Shown in pieces: positions 1 through 8,969 of a DNA stretch of 64,000 bases. Location: the NCBI GenBank assembly GCA_030017655.1, contig JASEIM010000010.1, positions 9,519 through 73,518 of the forward strand, written 5' to 3'. The translations under genes were made by a program, and so were the position numbers. Source of the DNA: Methanobacterium sp. Lineage in GTDB: Archaea; Methanobacteriota; Methanobacteria; Methanobacteriales; Methanobacteriaceae. How positions within the stretch are numbered: the stretch's first letter is position 1; every line of letters starts with the position of its first letter. The notes below the pieces were generated by a model that saw only the letters and a list, made by a program, of their open reading frames with translations, was not told the DNA's origin and made no database searches.

Positions 1-420
1 TAGAATGGAATTAAGTACTGGAACTTGTTCTTCATCAATTAAGGCCGTATCCAGCATTTCACAGATAATAACATCTGCTTTATCCTTGAAAACTACTTCT
101 TTTGCATCTTTATTAATTAGTGAAATATTTTCAAACGGTTTAACATTAAATTCAGCCATTTTTGCAGAATTTGGGTCTATTTCGACAGCATAAACAAAAT
201 TAGAGTAAAATGAGGCATAGATTGAAAGTATTCCGCACCCAGAACCTATATCATAAACAGTACCGTTAGCTTTTTCTTTAATTGCTTCAAAAAATGCGGA
301 TAATCTCTCTTCATCAGATAAAAGATTAAAATGGTAGGGTGTAGTGCGCATCTTAAATTTTATTGAAGATAAATCTTCAAAAAGCAGCTTTTCGGCGCAC
401 ATTTTACCATAAATTACCAT
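1..420 (-). CDS. SAM-dependent methyltransferase, C-terminus off the window
   Basis: This is the N-terminal 140 residues of a class I methyltransferase; the rest lies left of position 1. The reading frame shows the SAM-binding glycine motif DIGSGCGILS, the acidic end of strand 2 (AVEIDPNSA) and a motif ICEMLDTALI that resembles the double-E region of arginine-methyltransferase-like folds. The frame is open back to a TAG near 450, with ATG codons at 420 and 402 and no strong ribosome site before either. The substrate cannot be told from this fragment. It lies 47 nt downstream of nikR on the same strand, so the two may be cotranscribed. Confidence 0.75.
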   Translation of the reverse strand, partial: MVIYGKMCAEKLLFEDLSSIKFKMRTTPYHFNLLSDEERLSAFFEAIKEKANGTVYDIGSGCGILSIYASFYSNFVYAVEIDPNSAKMAEFNVKPFENISLINKDAKEVVFKDKADVIICEMLDTALIDEEQVPVLNSIL

Positions 421-467
421 GAGCTGAGTTCCATGGTTTGATAAATACTAGGTTTTAAAAAGTTAAT

Positions 468-914
468 TTAAGGTGATATTGCACTACCTGCACCAGATTT
501 GTCGAGATCTAGAGATTTTCCGACAGCTGTGCTTGTAAGCCGTACATGTTCAACACCTTTGAGTCTCATTATTTTTTCTGAGAGTGTACGGATATATTTA
601 ACGTCTCCTTTAACGACTATAACTTCAAGACAGTGTTTGTCTGTCATGTGTACGTGCATAACTGCGTTAATGAAGTCTTTGTAATCATGCTGGATTTCTG
701 TAAGGTCTTCCATTACACCAGTGTAATGATGGTCGTAGATTACTGCAATAATACCTATTCTTTCTCCTTCCATCTCATTCATCCATTGATACCTTACTAT
801 GTAATCTTTTAAGGCATCTCTGATACCTTTTGATCTTGATTGGTATCCTCTGTCTTTTAATACCCCATCAAATTCATTTAACAGCTTTTTTGGTAGTGAC
901 ATACTAATTCTCAT
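468..914 (-). CDS. nikR: NikR nickel-responsive transcriptional regulator
   Basis: This is a nickel-sensing ribbon-helix-helix repressor. The N-terminus (MRISMSLPKK) is the DNA-binding strand and residues 50-135 form the ACT-like metal domain. Counted from the ATG at 914, the nickel ligands fall at His76, His87, His89 and Cys95, exactly the E. coli NikR numbering, which supports this start over an in-frame TTG at 917. A GGAGGG site lies 9 nt upstream. The protein probably controls nickel uptake or hydrogenase genes; no nickel transporter is adjacent. The upstream region holds a perfect palindrome and a direct repeat that may be its own operator. Confidence 0.93.
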   Translation of the reverse strand: MRISMSLPKKLLNEFDGVLKDRGYQSRSKGIRDALKDYIVRYQWMNEMEGERIGIIAVIYDHHYTGVMEDLTEIQHDYKDFINAVMHVHMTDKHCLEVIVVKGDVKYIRTLSEKIMRLKGVEHVRLTSTAVGKSLDLDKSGAGSAISP

Positions 915-960
915 CAAAACTTTCCCTCCAATATTACTTTATTAATTTCATACGCTTTTC

Positions 961-1119
961 TACTATTTATACTTAATCATCGTAGAGCAATATTGCGCAT
1001 ATGAAACAATATTTATGCATATTATTCCGAAGAATAATATGATATAATACTATTTGATTGAGTTATTACTATTTATACTTTGTCCTTGAGGAACAATATT
1101 GCTTTACTCAAACAATATG
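961..1119. repeat. Direct repeat in the nikR / CBS-protein intergenic region
   Basis: Two imperfect copies of about 53 nt lie 106 bp apart at 961-1013 and 1067-1119. Both begin TACTATTTATACTT, have CAATATTG in the middle and end in AAACAATAT. They flank the palindrome at 1018-1041. The 918-1235 gap therefore looks like a structured divergent promoter rather than empty spacer. Confidence 0.75.
1018..1041. promoter_or_regulatory. Perfect 24-bp palindrome, candidate operator
   Basis: The arms CATATTATTC and GAATAATATG are exact reverse complements around a CGAA centre. The site sits between divergent nikR and the CBS gene, about 100 bp from nikR. It differs from the E. coli NikR operator (GTATGA with a long spacer), so the binding protein is unknown. 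NikR autoregulation is an inference from position only. Confidence 0.6.
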
Positions 1120-1235
1120 TTAATTACTCAATCAGGAATAGGTAATATACAGGTAATAAAATAAAAAAAATTAAATCCCCATAATTTTATAACTATAATA
1201 TAATATTAACGCAGTGCAAAATTTGGAGTGATAAT

Positions 1236-1637
1236 ATGGAAGTAAGAGAAGCAATGAATAGTGGTGTTATAGCGATTAATCAGGATACACAACCTCTTGA
1301 AGCATTTGAAAAGATGTACAGAACAGGAGTAAGAAGACTTTTTGTCGTGGATGAAGATGGAAATCCTATTGGTGTGATCTCTTACCTTGACCTTGTAGGC
1401 ATACTAGGAACTCTTAAGCCAAGTTCTAAAACTTCAAATAATTTAATCATTGAAGATATAATGTCAGAAGATATCATTTCCATCTCTGCAGACGATAAAA
1501 TTGAAGATGCCGCAAATTTAATGTTAAGAGCTGATGTATCAGGTTTACTGGTTCTGGAAGACGAAAAACCTGTTGGTGTCATCACAAAAACAGATATATG
1601 CAGACTGGTGGCTGCTGAAATATTAGTTCCACAATAA
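1236..1637 (+). CDS. Two-CBS-domain protein
   Basis: A 133-residue stand-alone CBS pair (Bateman module). Repeat 1 spans about residues 1-55 and repeat 2 about 68-130; each ends in the typical strand-plus-helix pattern (GVISYLDLVGIL, GVITKTDICRLV). CBS pairs bind adenosine nucleotides or SAM and act as sensors, but the ligand cannot be predicted here. GGAGTGA lies 4 nt upstream of the ATG. The gene is divergent from nikR and followed by tRNA genes on the other strand. Confidence 0.9.
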   Translation: MEVREAMNSGVIAINQDTQPLEAFEKMYRTGVRRLFVVDEDGNPIGVISYLDLVGILGTLKPSSKTSNNLIIEDIMSEDIISISADDKIEDAANLMLRADVSGLLVLEDEKPVGVITKTDICRLVAAEILVPQ

Positions 1638-1762
1638 GTTATACTCTTTTTCAATAATTTTTAAATTTTTTAATCAAATTTTAATTACTATTTGTGCTTC
1701 AATTATCAGATAATTAGTTTTTAAAGACATTTAAAAATAGAATTAATAAATAAAATTAAGAA

Positions 1763-1836
<74 letters not shown>

Positions 1837-1838
1837 GA

Positions 1839-1912
1839 TGCGGCGTCCGGGATTTGAACCCGGGTCACTGGCGTGGCAGGCCAGAGTCTTAACCAGACTG
1901 GACTAACGCCGC
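1839..1912 (-). tRNA. tRNA-Gly (GCC)
   Basis: A complete cloverleaf on the minus strand: acceptor GCGGCGT/ACGCCGC, anticodon stem CTGGC/GCCAG with loop CTGCCAC (anticodon GCC), T arm CCGGG-TTCAAAT-CCCGG and discriminator A. The D arm and T arm are almost identical to the neighbouring tRNA-Gly(UCC), which suggests tandem duplication. The CCA tail is not encoded. Confidence 0.96.
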
Positions 1913-1933
1913 ATACCATGATTTTATGTTCAT

Positions 1934-1944
1934 AGTATATAAAC
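1934..1944 (-). promoter_or_regulatory. TATA box of the tRNA-Gly pair
   Basis: On the minus strand GTTTATATACT lies about 22-32 bp before the 5' end of tRNA-Gly(GCC), the expected archaeal TATA distance. No other TATA-like element is close to either tRNA. Confidence 0.65.
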
Positions 1945-2026
1945 ATTTAGGTTATGATAATAGATGTCCAATAGCAGTAATATTGATTATTTAAACATAA
2001 AATTATTTTTAATGATTTTTTTAATA

Positions 2027-3067
2027 TTACAGCCATTTTTTTCTTTTAAAATATATTAACATAATTACTGGAATAACGAACATTACAATTAATACTTCTG
2101 AAAATATTAGAGGTATAGAAATTTTGGTAATCATGTTCTGAAAATTCATTCCAAAAAATCCAGTAATAAAAGTTAAAGGAACAAAAATCACTGAAATTAT
2201 AGTTAATAATCTTACAATTTCATTTAAATTATTGCTCATACTTGAAAGGTAGGTATCCAGCATCCCTGATGTTGTGTCTCTAAAGATATCTAACATATCT
2301 GAAACCTGAGCACTATGATCATACACATCTCGTAAATATAAATTTGTTGTATCTCCGATTAAAGAAAAATTACTGGTTTTTAGGGTACTTGTCATCTCTT
2401 TTAATGGCCAGATGGATTTTCTAAGGGTTATTATATCTCTTTTTAGTTTATTAATTGAATTTAAAGTTTTTTTACTTGTACCATCAATTAATTCTTTTTC
2501 AATGGAATCTATTCTGTCATCTATATCTTCAAGGATGATAAAATAACTGTCCACAATTGTATCTAAAAGAGAATAAAGAAGGAAGTCAGCATCATTATTT
2601 CTTATTATACTTTCTTTTATACTAATTTTATTTGTAATAAGGTCAAATATCTCGCTTTTTTCATCCTGAAAAGAGATAACAAAATTTTTTCCCAGAATAA
2701 GACTTATCTGCTTTATAATTATTTCAGATTTTGATTTGTTAAATGATTTTAAAACCAGATATAAATAATCATCGTATTCTTCTATTTTGGGACGTTGATC
2801 TGTGTTTATATCCTCCAGAACTAAAGGATGTAAATTAAAACATTTTCCTATTTCCTGTATTTCAATATATGAAAATCCATTTATTTTTATCCATTTTATT
2901 GTATCTTCTTTTTTAAATTTCCGGCATTTCTCAAATCTATCTCTCTTAAATAGCTCTTTGTTATATTCGATTAAAGTAATTTCGGATTCTATGGTTTCGA
3001 TACCATCAAAGATTAATGATCCTGAATCTGGACCAATCTCGTTAGATTTTGTACGCATAGGTTTCAT
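2027..3067 (-). CDS. corA: CorA-family Mg2+/Co2+ transporter
   Basis: An inner-membrane divalent cation channel. The long cytoplasmic N-terminal domain contains the family segment HPLVLEDINT, a long helical stalk follows, and two C-terminal membrane segments flank the signature GMN in GFFGMNFQNM. A basic tail (YFKRKKWL) ends the protein. The frame is open to an ATG at 3130, but I prefer the ATG at 3067: homologues have a short leader before the first strand, and a TATA-like stretch about 30 nt upstream fits a leaderless mRNA. Neither start has a ribosome site, so the N-terminus is uncertain. Confidence 0.9.
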   Translation of the reverse strand: MKPMRTKSNEIGPDSGSLIFDGIETIESEITLIEYNKELFKRDRFEKCRKFKKEDTIKWIKINGFSYIEIQEIGKCFNLHPLVLEDINTDQRPKIEEYDDYLYLVLKSFNKSKSEIIIKQISLILGKNFVISFQDEKSEIFDLITNKISIKESIIRNNDADFLLYSLLDTIVDSYFIILEDIDDRIDSIEKELIDGTSKKTLNSINKLKRDIITLRKSIWPLKEMTSTLKTSNFSLIGDTTNLYLRDVYDHSAQVSDMLDIFRDTTSGMLDTYLSSMSNNLNEIVRLLTIISVIFVPLTFITGFFGMNFQNMITKISIPLIFSEVLIVMFVIPVIMLIYFKRKKWL

Positions 3068-3177
3068 TTTGGTCAATATCAATTTTTGTAATAATATGTA
3101 TTTATTCATTATTAATGCCTTAAAAGGCATAACTCAATTATTTTCAAAAGATCTAAGAAATAGCATTGGAGTGATAT

Positions 3178-3205
3178 CTATTTCTCTTTTTAAAAATAGA
3201 GATAG
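3178..3205. repeat. Imperfect inverted repeat upstream of corA
   Basis: A 28-nt near-palindrome with two mismatches, CTATTTCTC on one side and TAGAGATAG on the other. It lies in the 3068-3554 gap between divergent corA and the DASS carrier gene. It may be an operator. The rest of that gap is AT-rich, with a TATA-like run at 3426-3435 in front of the carrier gene. Confidence 0.4.
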
Positions 3206-3554
3206 GAATCTGAATTACAACCTTTTTAACTAAAAATAAGATATCTCTTTAACAATCTTCCAAAATTGACTTTTTTATAGTATTATGAAATATTTGTTAA
3301 TTGTTATAATGTCCTTATTTCGTATTTTATAGCTTGAAATCCATTATAAAACCTAAATTATGGATATTTAATAATAATATTAAAATTTAGTTGAAAATCA
3401 TCTTTTAAAAAATAATATCAAAACATTTATATATTGTCAATTGAAAATTACTTCCGATTTGATAAAATAATACATTTACTATTCGATAATGAAATTGAAA
3501 AGATAGAATTGTATATTGTTGTTAATATCCTATTAAATAAAGCAGAGGCTTAAA

Positions 3555-4934
3555 ATGAATATAAATATAAAGAAATTAGGAATGCCACTGGCAATAATTG
3601 CTTTTATAGTTATAATGCTAATTCCAATGAATGGTTTATCTCCTGCAGGGCATGCAGCAATTGCGTTGCTCATATTCGCTGTAATTATGTGGGCGACTGA
3701 GGCTGTACATTTAGCTGTTACTTCTTTAATTATATTGTTTATACAGCCCATTATTCAAGTTCAAAGTTTTGATAAAGCCGTGATTGGTTTTGCAAACCCC
3801 ATTATATTCCTCATGATCGGTGGATTTATTATTGCAGAGGCTATACGAAAAAGTGGTCTAGCACAGCGTATGACTTATGCAATGCTCAATAAGGTAGGAA
3901 TTACACCGGGTAGAAGCCTCTTAGTCGCTGTATTTTCAACTGGAATTCTTTCCGCTTGGATTGAAAACGTTGTAGCATTTGCCATGCTCCTTCCAATCAT
4001 AAAGGAAATAATACCGCTAATGGGGGCTAATGACCCTGAAAAGGGTAATAGTAATTTTGCTAAAGCCATGGTACTTGGGGCTTCTTACGGTTCACTGGCT
4101 GGTGGATTTGGGACAGAGATAGGGACAGCTCCAAACTTAATGGCAGCTGCATATACTGGAATTCCATTTGCACAATGGATGATATTTGGTTTTCCACTTG
4201 CCATTGCAATGATGTTTGTGATCTGGCTACTTTTAGGAAAATTCTTTAAACCAGAAGTGGAAGGAATAATCGGTGGAAAAGAAACTATAACTTATAAAAT
4301 GGAAGCATTAGGCTCAATGTCAAGAAATGAGAAAGTAGCATTAAGTATACTGCTGTTTACAATATTTCTCTGGATTACTGCGAGTTATACAGGTTTAAAC
4401 AGTTATTCAGTTGCTTTAATTGGGGCAGTACTCTTCTTTATATTGGGTATTGTTGATTGGAGAGATGCACAGACAAACGTGGATTGGGGTTTAATAATCT
4501 TCTTCGGGGGAGCACTCTCATTAGGGGCTGCTCTACTAAACACTGGAGCTGCGGCATGGTTAATAAATGATTTGGTGGCTATGCTTGGAAGTGACCCCTC
4601 AATATTACTCATAACAATTGTCTTAATGATAATTGCAGTCAGCATAACGCAAGTAATGTCCAATATCGCTTTAGCAGCAATACTGGTACCATTATCAGTC
4701 ACTCTCGCACAGGCTCAACAACAACCAGTTGGAATATACGCGGTACCAGTAGCAATAGCCTGTTCATTATCATTCATGTTACCAATGGCCGATCCAACCG
4801 TTGCCATGGCATATGGAACAGGATATGTAAAAATCAAAGAAATACTAAAAGCAGGGATTCCATTAATAATAATAGGAATTATTCTAGCCATCACAGTACT
4901 ATTTAATCCTCTTATAAGACCATTCTTAGGATAA
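3555..4934 (+). CDS. DASS/SLC13-family sodium-coupled anion symporter
   Basis: A 459-residue integral membrane carrier with about 11-12 hydrophobic segments. It matches the divalent anion:Na+ symporter family in both halves: NPIIFLMIGGFIIAEAI in the first repeat and an Asn-containing re-entrant region (SITQVMSNIALAAIL, LPMADPTVAMAYG) in the second. Family members carry C4-dicarboxylates, citrate, sulfate or phosphate; the substrate cannot be fixed here. Length is normal for the family. The next gene is a cation/Ca2+ exchanger on the same strand after about 170 nt. Confidence 0.88.
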   Translation: MNINIKKLGMPLAIIAFIVIMLIPMNGLSPAGHAAIALLIFAVIMWATEAVHLAVTSLIILFIQPIIQVQSFDKAVIGFANPIIFLMIGGFIIAEAIRKSGLAQRMTYAMLNKVGITPGRSLLVAVFSTGILSAWIENVVAFAMLLPIIKEIIPLMGANDPEKGNSNFAKAMVLGASYGSLAGGFGTEIGTAPNLMAAAYTGIPFAQWMIFGFPLAIAMMFVIWLLLGKFFKPEVEGIIGGKETITYKMEALGSMSRNEKVALSILLFTIFLWITASYTGLNSYSVALIGAVLFFILGIVDWRDAQTNVDWGLIIFFGGALSLGAALLNTGAAAWLINDLVAMLGSDPSILLITIVLMIIAVSITQVMSNIALAAILVPLSVTLAQAQQQPVGIYAVPVAIACSLSFMLPMADPTVAMAYGTGYVKIKEILKAGIPLIIIGIILAITVLFNPLIRPFLG

Positions 4935-5101
4935 TTAGAATTATATATCCTACAATATTTTTTATGGATAAATTCATTGGTAAATTGAGAATTTATATTT
5001 CAACCAACCAATTTTTAGAAAAATTAATAAAGATCATATTAAATATTTATTTGTTCGATACATTTATAAAAGGTAAAAGGCAACATTCTTCCGGTGAGTT
5101 T

Positions 5102-6109
5102 ATGGAAATATTTTTATTCGCATTAATCGGTATTTTAATCATCTCTTTAATTATAGTGATAAAATCAGCAGACATATTCGTTGACAACTTAGTTGAAATA
5201 GGTACTTTAGTGGGAATATCTCAGATAATACTTGGTGTTACAGCATCAGCTATTGGAACATCTTTACCTGAGTTTGGTTCTGCAATGATAGCTACTTTAA
5301 GCGGTAGTACGGATATAGGGGTTGGATGTGTAATTGGATCCAATATATGGAATATTGCAGGAATATTAGGTATTTCAGCAACATTTGCAGGAGTTATTAG
5401 GACTAGTCCTAAAGGATTAACCCGAGATGGGCTGGTAACTCTTGCTACAGCATTTATTCTTATATTCTTCATGCTTTTTGGGGATATTGGTAAAATAGCA
5501 GCCGTTGTTTTTATAATAGTCTATGCATTTTATCTTAGAGCCTTAATAAAGTCTCAAAAAGAAGAAACTGCTGAAAATGATGAAAAACAAATTGAAATTA
5601 AGCCAGAAAATGAGTCTAAGGTTAAAGAAGGCTCATTTATATCAAAACTTAAAACAATCAGTCCTAAAACGTATTTATGGACTGTAATTGGACTTGCAGG
5701 ATTAATAGTAGGTTGTAGATTATTAGTATACAGCGGAGTGGAAATTGGAAAAATATTAGGCATTCCTGAAATGATTATGGGACTCTTTACACTTGCTATT
5801 GGAACAAGTATACCCGAACTTGTTGTTACTTTTTCATCTGCTATGAAAGGATTGCATGATTTATCAATAGGGACTGTTCTTGGAAGTAACACATTTAATA
5901 TTATGATAGGTATCGGGTTGCCTGCTCTAATTATGAATGTGCCTGTAGAACCTCTCTCACTTACCTTTGATGCTCCAGCAATGATTTTTGTCACAATATT
6001 AGTGCTTTTACTCATTAGAAGAGGCATGAAACTTACCAGAATTGATGGAATCATATTAATGGCAACTTATATAACATATGCGGTTATAAGAATAGGATTT
6101 TTAGGGTGA
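5102..6109 (+). CDS. CaCA-family Ca2+/Na+ (cation) exchanger
   Basis: A 335-residue membrane antiporter with the two inverted alpha-repeats of the family: GTSLPEFGSAMIATLSG plus GSNIWNIAGILG in the N-half, and GTSIPELVVTFSSAMKG plus GSNTFNIMIGIG in the C-half. The acidic residue in each SLPE/SIPE motif is the cation-binding site. A charged cytoplasmic loop (about residues 155-185, rich in E and K) separates the halves. The frame is open upstream to 4964, but GGTGA sits 4 nt before the ATG at 5102, where the first membrane segment starts. UspA follows after 4 nt, indicating an operon. Confidence 0.9.
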   Translation: MEIFLFALIGILIISLIIVIKSADIFVDNLVEIGTLVGISQIILGVTASAIGTSLPEFGSAMIATLSGSTDIGVGCVIGSNIWNIAGILGISATFAGVIRTSPKGLTRDGLVTLATAFILIFFMLFGDIGKIAAVVFIIVYAFYLRALIKSQKEETAENDEKQIEIKPENESKVKEGSFISKLKTISPKTYLWTVIGLAGLIVGCRLLVYSGVEIGKILGIPEMIMGLFTLAIGTSIPELVVTFSSAMKGLHDLSIGTVLGSNTFNIMIGIGLPALIMNVPVEPLSLTFDAPAMIFVTILVLLLIRRGMKLTRIDGIILMATYITYAVIRIGFLG

Positions 6110-6113
6110 TTAA

Positions 6114-6569
6114 ATGTATAAAAAAATATTGGTAACAAGTAGCGGCGAATATCTGGATGAAATAATTGAACATACTCTAGATCTGATAAATGAAAGAGGA
6201 ATAGAAGTTATTGGTCTTTATGTAGCAGATAATTCTGCACCGTTCTTAACTCCCAAAAAAGTTAGGCAAATGATGGTTGATGAACTTAAACAAAGAGGAA
6301 AAGAAATTTTAGACAGTATGGAAAAAGAATTCAGCGAACCTGCTCATTGTAAAATTAATTTTAGACCTATGCTTGTTGAAGGAGACCCAGCAGAACAGAT
6401 CATTAAAATTGCTGGAGAGGAGGACGTTGATGTTATTGTTATGGGTACAGGGAAAAGCAAAATAGACAAGCATTTACTTGGAAGCGTATCTGAAAAAGTA
6501 GTACACTCTGCTCCATGTACAATACTCTTGATAAGGTCAAAACATAAACCTTTAGAACAAATTAAATGA
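6114..6569 (+). CDS. Universal stress protein (UspA family)
   Basis: A 151-residue soluble alpha/beta protein of the ATP-binding Usp type. The C-terminal nucleotide motif is visible as MGTGKSKIDKHLLGSVSEKV followed by the strand CTILLIR; the N-terminal strand YKKILVTS matches the family. The ribosome site GGTGA overlaps the stop of the upstream exchanger, so the two are translationally linked. Usp proteins next to transporters often act as nucleotide-sensing partners; that role is inferred from context only. Confidence 0.92.
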   Translation: MYKKILVTSSGEYLDEIIEHTLDLINERGIEVIGLYVADNSAPFLTPKKVRQMMVDELKQRGKEILDSMEKEFSEPAHCKINFRPMLVEGDPAEQIIKIAGEEDVDVIVMGTGKSKIDKHLLGSVSEKVVHSAPCTILLIRSKHKPLEQIK

Positions 6570-6615
6570 GTTTATCTAAAGTAGAGGTAAATCATTTATT
6601 TTTTTTAATTTTGTA

Positions 6616-8136
6616 TTAATTTTCAAGCGATTTTTCAATTATTGTTAAATCAACATTATCTTCAACAATTTCTGCAAGTCTATCAATTGAAAATTTCTTC
6701 AGATTTTCAAAGTTATCTTCATTAAAACCAAGGGCATCAAGACCATTTTTAACCCTTAGATAATCTGTAAATACTCTTCTAAACTTAAAATTATGAAATA
6801 TGCCGTGTAGATAAGTTCCCATCACATAATCTTCCATTGCACCATCATATCTGGATGAAGGATGATTTCCACATCCCTGGGTAATTTTAAACATAGGTTT
6901 AGATTCTCCGAGAATAGTGAGGCCCTCATGGAGCTCGTATCCATTTACAGAGCTTCCTTTAATGCTTTTAAACATTCCATTTCCAATAATATCAGCTTTA
7001 CTTTGAGTTACTATTTTATCAATTCTTTCAAATCGGGTTTTCGCATCTAAAAGACCTATTCCTTTAACACTACCATATTTAGATTCTTTAAATGTTTTAT
7101 CAATGATTTTAGTTCCAAGAATCTGGTATCCTCCACAAATTCCAAAAACAGGAATTTCAAGTGCTAAATTAGCTATTTCATCTGTGAATCCTGCCTCATT
7201 TAAAGCCACCATGTCATTTATAGTATTTCTGGTTCCTGGAATGACTAAAGCATCAACCTTACCCATTTCATCTCCCATCTCAATTAGTTTAATACCTACA
7301 TCTGGTTCATATTCCAGAGGATCAATATCGGTGAAATTGGATATTCTGGGGAGTCTCATAACTCCAATATTTATTTTTTCATTTTTACTGTATTTTCGCT
7401 CTGAAAGAGAAGCAGAATCTTCTTCTGGAAGTTTGAGGCTTTCATCATAGGGCATGACACCGAGAACTGGCACACCTACAATTTCTTCAATCTGACGAAT
7501 ACCTGGAATTAATATATCAAGATTGCCCCTGAACTTGTTAATTATAATTCCCTTTATTCGTTTTCTGTATTTTTCTTCAAGAAGAGAGAATGTTCCTGCA
7601 ATTGATGCAAAAACTCCTCCTCTGTCTATATCGGCAACTAAAATAACATCTGCATCTGCCATTTCAGCTATTTTCATATTTGCCAGGTCTTTATCCTGCA
7701 TGTTAATCTCTGCAGGTGATCCTGCCCCTTCTATCACTATTATGTCATATTCTTTCTTTAAAGATTCAAGGGACTCATTTATAGCCTTTAATGCATTTTT
7801 TCTAAATTTGTTCTGGTAATCATAGAAATTCATATCGTGCACGGGCTTCCCATGAACTATCACCTGGGAAATGAAGTCTTCTTTTGGTTTAAGGAGAATT
7901 GGATTCATATGATATGAAGGATCAACTCCTGCAGCTTCTGCTTGGAGCACCTGAGCGACTGCAATTTCAGCATTTTCTTTTGTTGTATATGAATTAAGGG
8001 ACATGTTCTGAGATTTAAAAGGAGCAACTTTATATCCTCTTTTTGAAAATATTCTGCAAAGTGCTGCAACAACAACACTTTTTCCCGCATTTGATGATGT
8101 TCCCTGAACCATAATTGTTTTATTTTTAGAACCCAA
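6616..8136 (-). CDS. cobQ: Cobyric acid synthase CobQ
   Basis: A glutamine-dependent amidotransferase that amidates four carboxyls of adenosylcobyrinic acid a,c-diamide to give cobyric acid, needed for methanogen corrinoids. The N-terminal dethiobiotin-synthetase-like ATPase has a P-loop (GTSSNAGKSVV) and the segment VIEGAGSPAEIN. The C-terminal class I glutaminase has its nucleophile Cys in VFGICGGYQILG and its His in GTYLHGIFHN. At 506 aa it is full length. The start is TTG, with GGTGGAGG about 6-7 nt upstream. It stands alone in this region. Confidence 0.96.
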   Translation of the reverse strand: MGSKNKTIMVQGTSSNAGKSVVVAALCRIFSKRGYKVAPFKSQNMSLNSYTTKENAEIAVAQVLQAEAAGVDPSYHMNPILLKPKEDFISQVIVHGKPVHDMNFYDYQNKFRKNALKAINESLESLKKEYDIIVIEGAGSPAEINMQDKDLANMKIAEMADADVILVADIDRGGVFASIAGTFSLLEEKYRKRIKGIIINKFRGNLDILIPGIRQIEEIVGVPVLGVMPYDESLKLPEEDSASLSERKYSKNEKINIGVMRLPRISNFTDIDPLEYEPDVGIKLIEMGDEMGKVDALVIPGTRNTINDMVALNEAGFTDEIANLALEIPVFGICGGYQILGTKIIDKTFKESKYGSVKGIGLLDAKTRFERIDKIVTQSKADIIGNGMFKSIKGSSVNGYELHEGLTILGESKPMFKITQGCGNHPSSRYDGAMEDYVMGTYLHGIFHNFKFRRVFTDYLRVKNGLDALGFNEDNFENLKKFSIDRLAEIVEDNVDLTIIEKSLEN

Positions 8137-8338
8137 TATCCTGCCTCCACCAAGTATAATGATATTTAGAATTTATATTAGTAATGAGTTTTTATTCTCA
8201 TAAATAAAGTTATTTTAATTAGTAAAATTGTCTAAATTAAGTAATTTATTATGCTATAATTTACATATAATTATTACATATTTGATATAATATCAACTAT
8301 AAATTTGATCTAAACTTTAGGTATAAGAGGAGTTCATT

Positions 8339-8596
8339 ATGATGGGTAAAAGATTAGAAATACCTAAAACTTTATCTCGAACTGAAAACCAGTTTTTTGA
8401 AGAACTAAAGAATTTTAAAGGGGAAGATGTAACTATAAATCTCCTAAATGGCCATACTATGCGTGTAAAAGTGCTGGCTATTGAATTTAACAACATGCAT
8501 TTTATCGTGGAACATACTGATGGAGTCAAGGAAATAATTCGAGGAGAAGCTATCCAAAGTGTTAGACTTGGAACAAAAATCGAAAAAGAACAGTAA
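8339..8596 (+). CDS. Small conserved Sm-like-fold protein
   Basis: An 85-residue protein. After a helical N-terminus (SRTENQFFEELKNFKG), the alternating strands VTINLLNGHTMRVKVLAIEF, HFIVEHTDGVKEIIRG and IQSVRLG look like a small five-strand beta barrel of the Sm/SH3 type. GAGGAG lies 6 nt before the first of two adjacent ATG codons. It lies upstream of lonB on the same strand but is separated from it by 370 nt. A nucleic-acid-binding role is possible but rests only on the predicted fold. Confidence 0.7.
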   Translation: MMGKRLEIPKTLSRTENQFFEELKNFKGEDVTINLLNGHTMRVKVLAIEFNNMHFIVEHTDGVKEIIRGEAIQSVRLGTKIEKEQ

Positions 8597-8871
8597 TTTA
8601 AATTTAATCTTTTATTATGTTTATAAATTAATTTTTCTTAAATATTAAGTCATTAATAATTCCATGTTTAAGTTTAAATAACTTAAAATTATAATACAGA
8701 ATTATATACCCATAATTTTAAATAGTATCAACCTTAATTATATAGGTACAAGCAAAAAATAATTAAATAGGTATAAATAGATAATTCACCATTAAACAGT
8801 AAACATAATTGATTTTAAATAATGTAGCTTTAATTTTTAAAAAAATACTATAAACTAAAAGCGAAAAGTAG

Positions 8872-8886
8872 ATATTTATATATAAC
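8872..8886 (+). promoter_or_regulatory. Promoter of lonB (BRE + TATA)
   Basis: The purine-rich GCGAAAAGTAG followed by ATATTTATATATAAC is a good BRE/TATA pair about 85-100 bp before the lonB ATG, implying a leader of about 60 nt. The rest of the 8597-8969 gap is plain AT-rich sequence in which I see nothing else. Confidence 0.55.
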
Positions 8887-8969
8887 AATAGTATATATTA
8901 AATAATTTAATTATAAGATATGATTAAGTTGATTTTTATAGAATATCAAATAGGAGGTTGTCATTAATC

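Noticed and set aside
3115..3130. Short inverted repeat ATGCCTT/AAGGCAT at the upstream end of the corA frame
   Set aside because: A 7-bp repeat with a 2-nt centre is weak; it lies in the stretch I exclude from corA by start choice and has no second copy.
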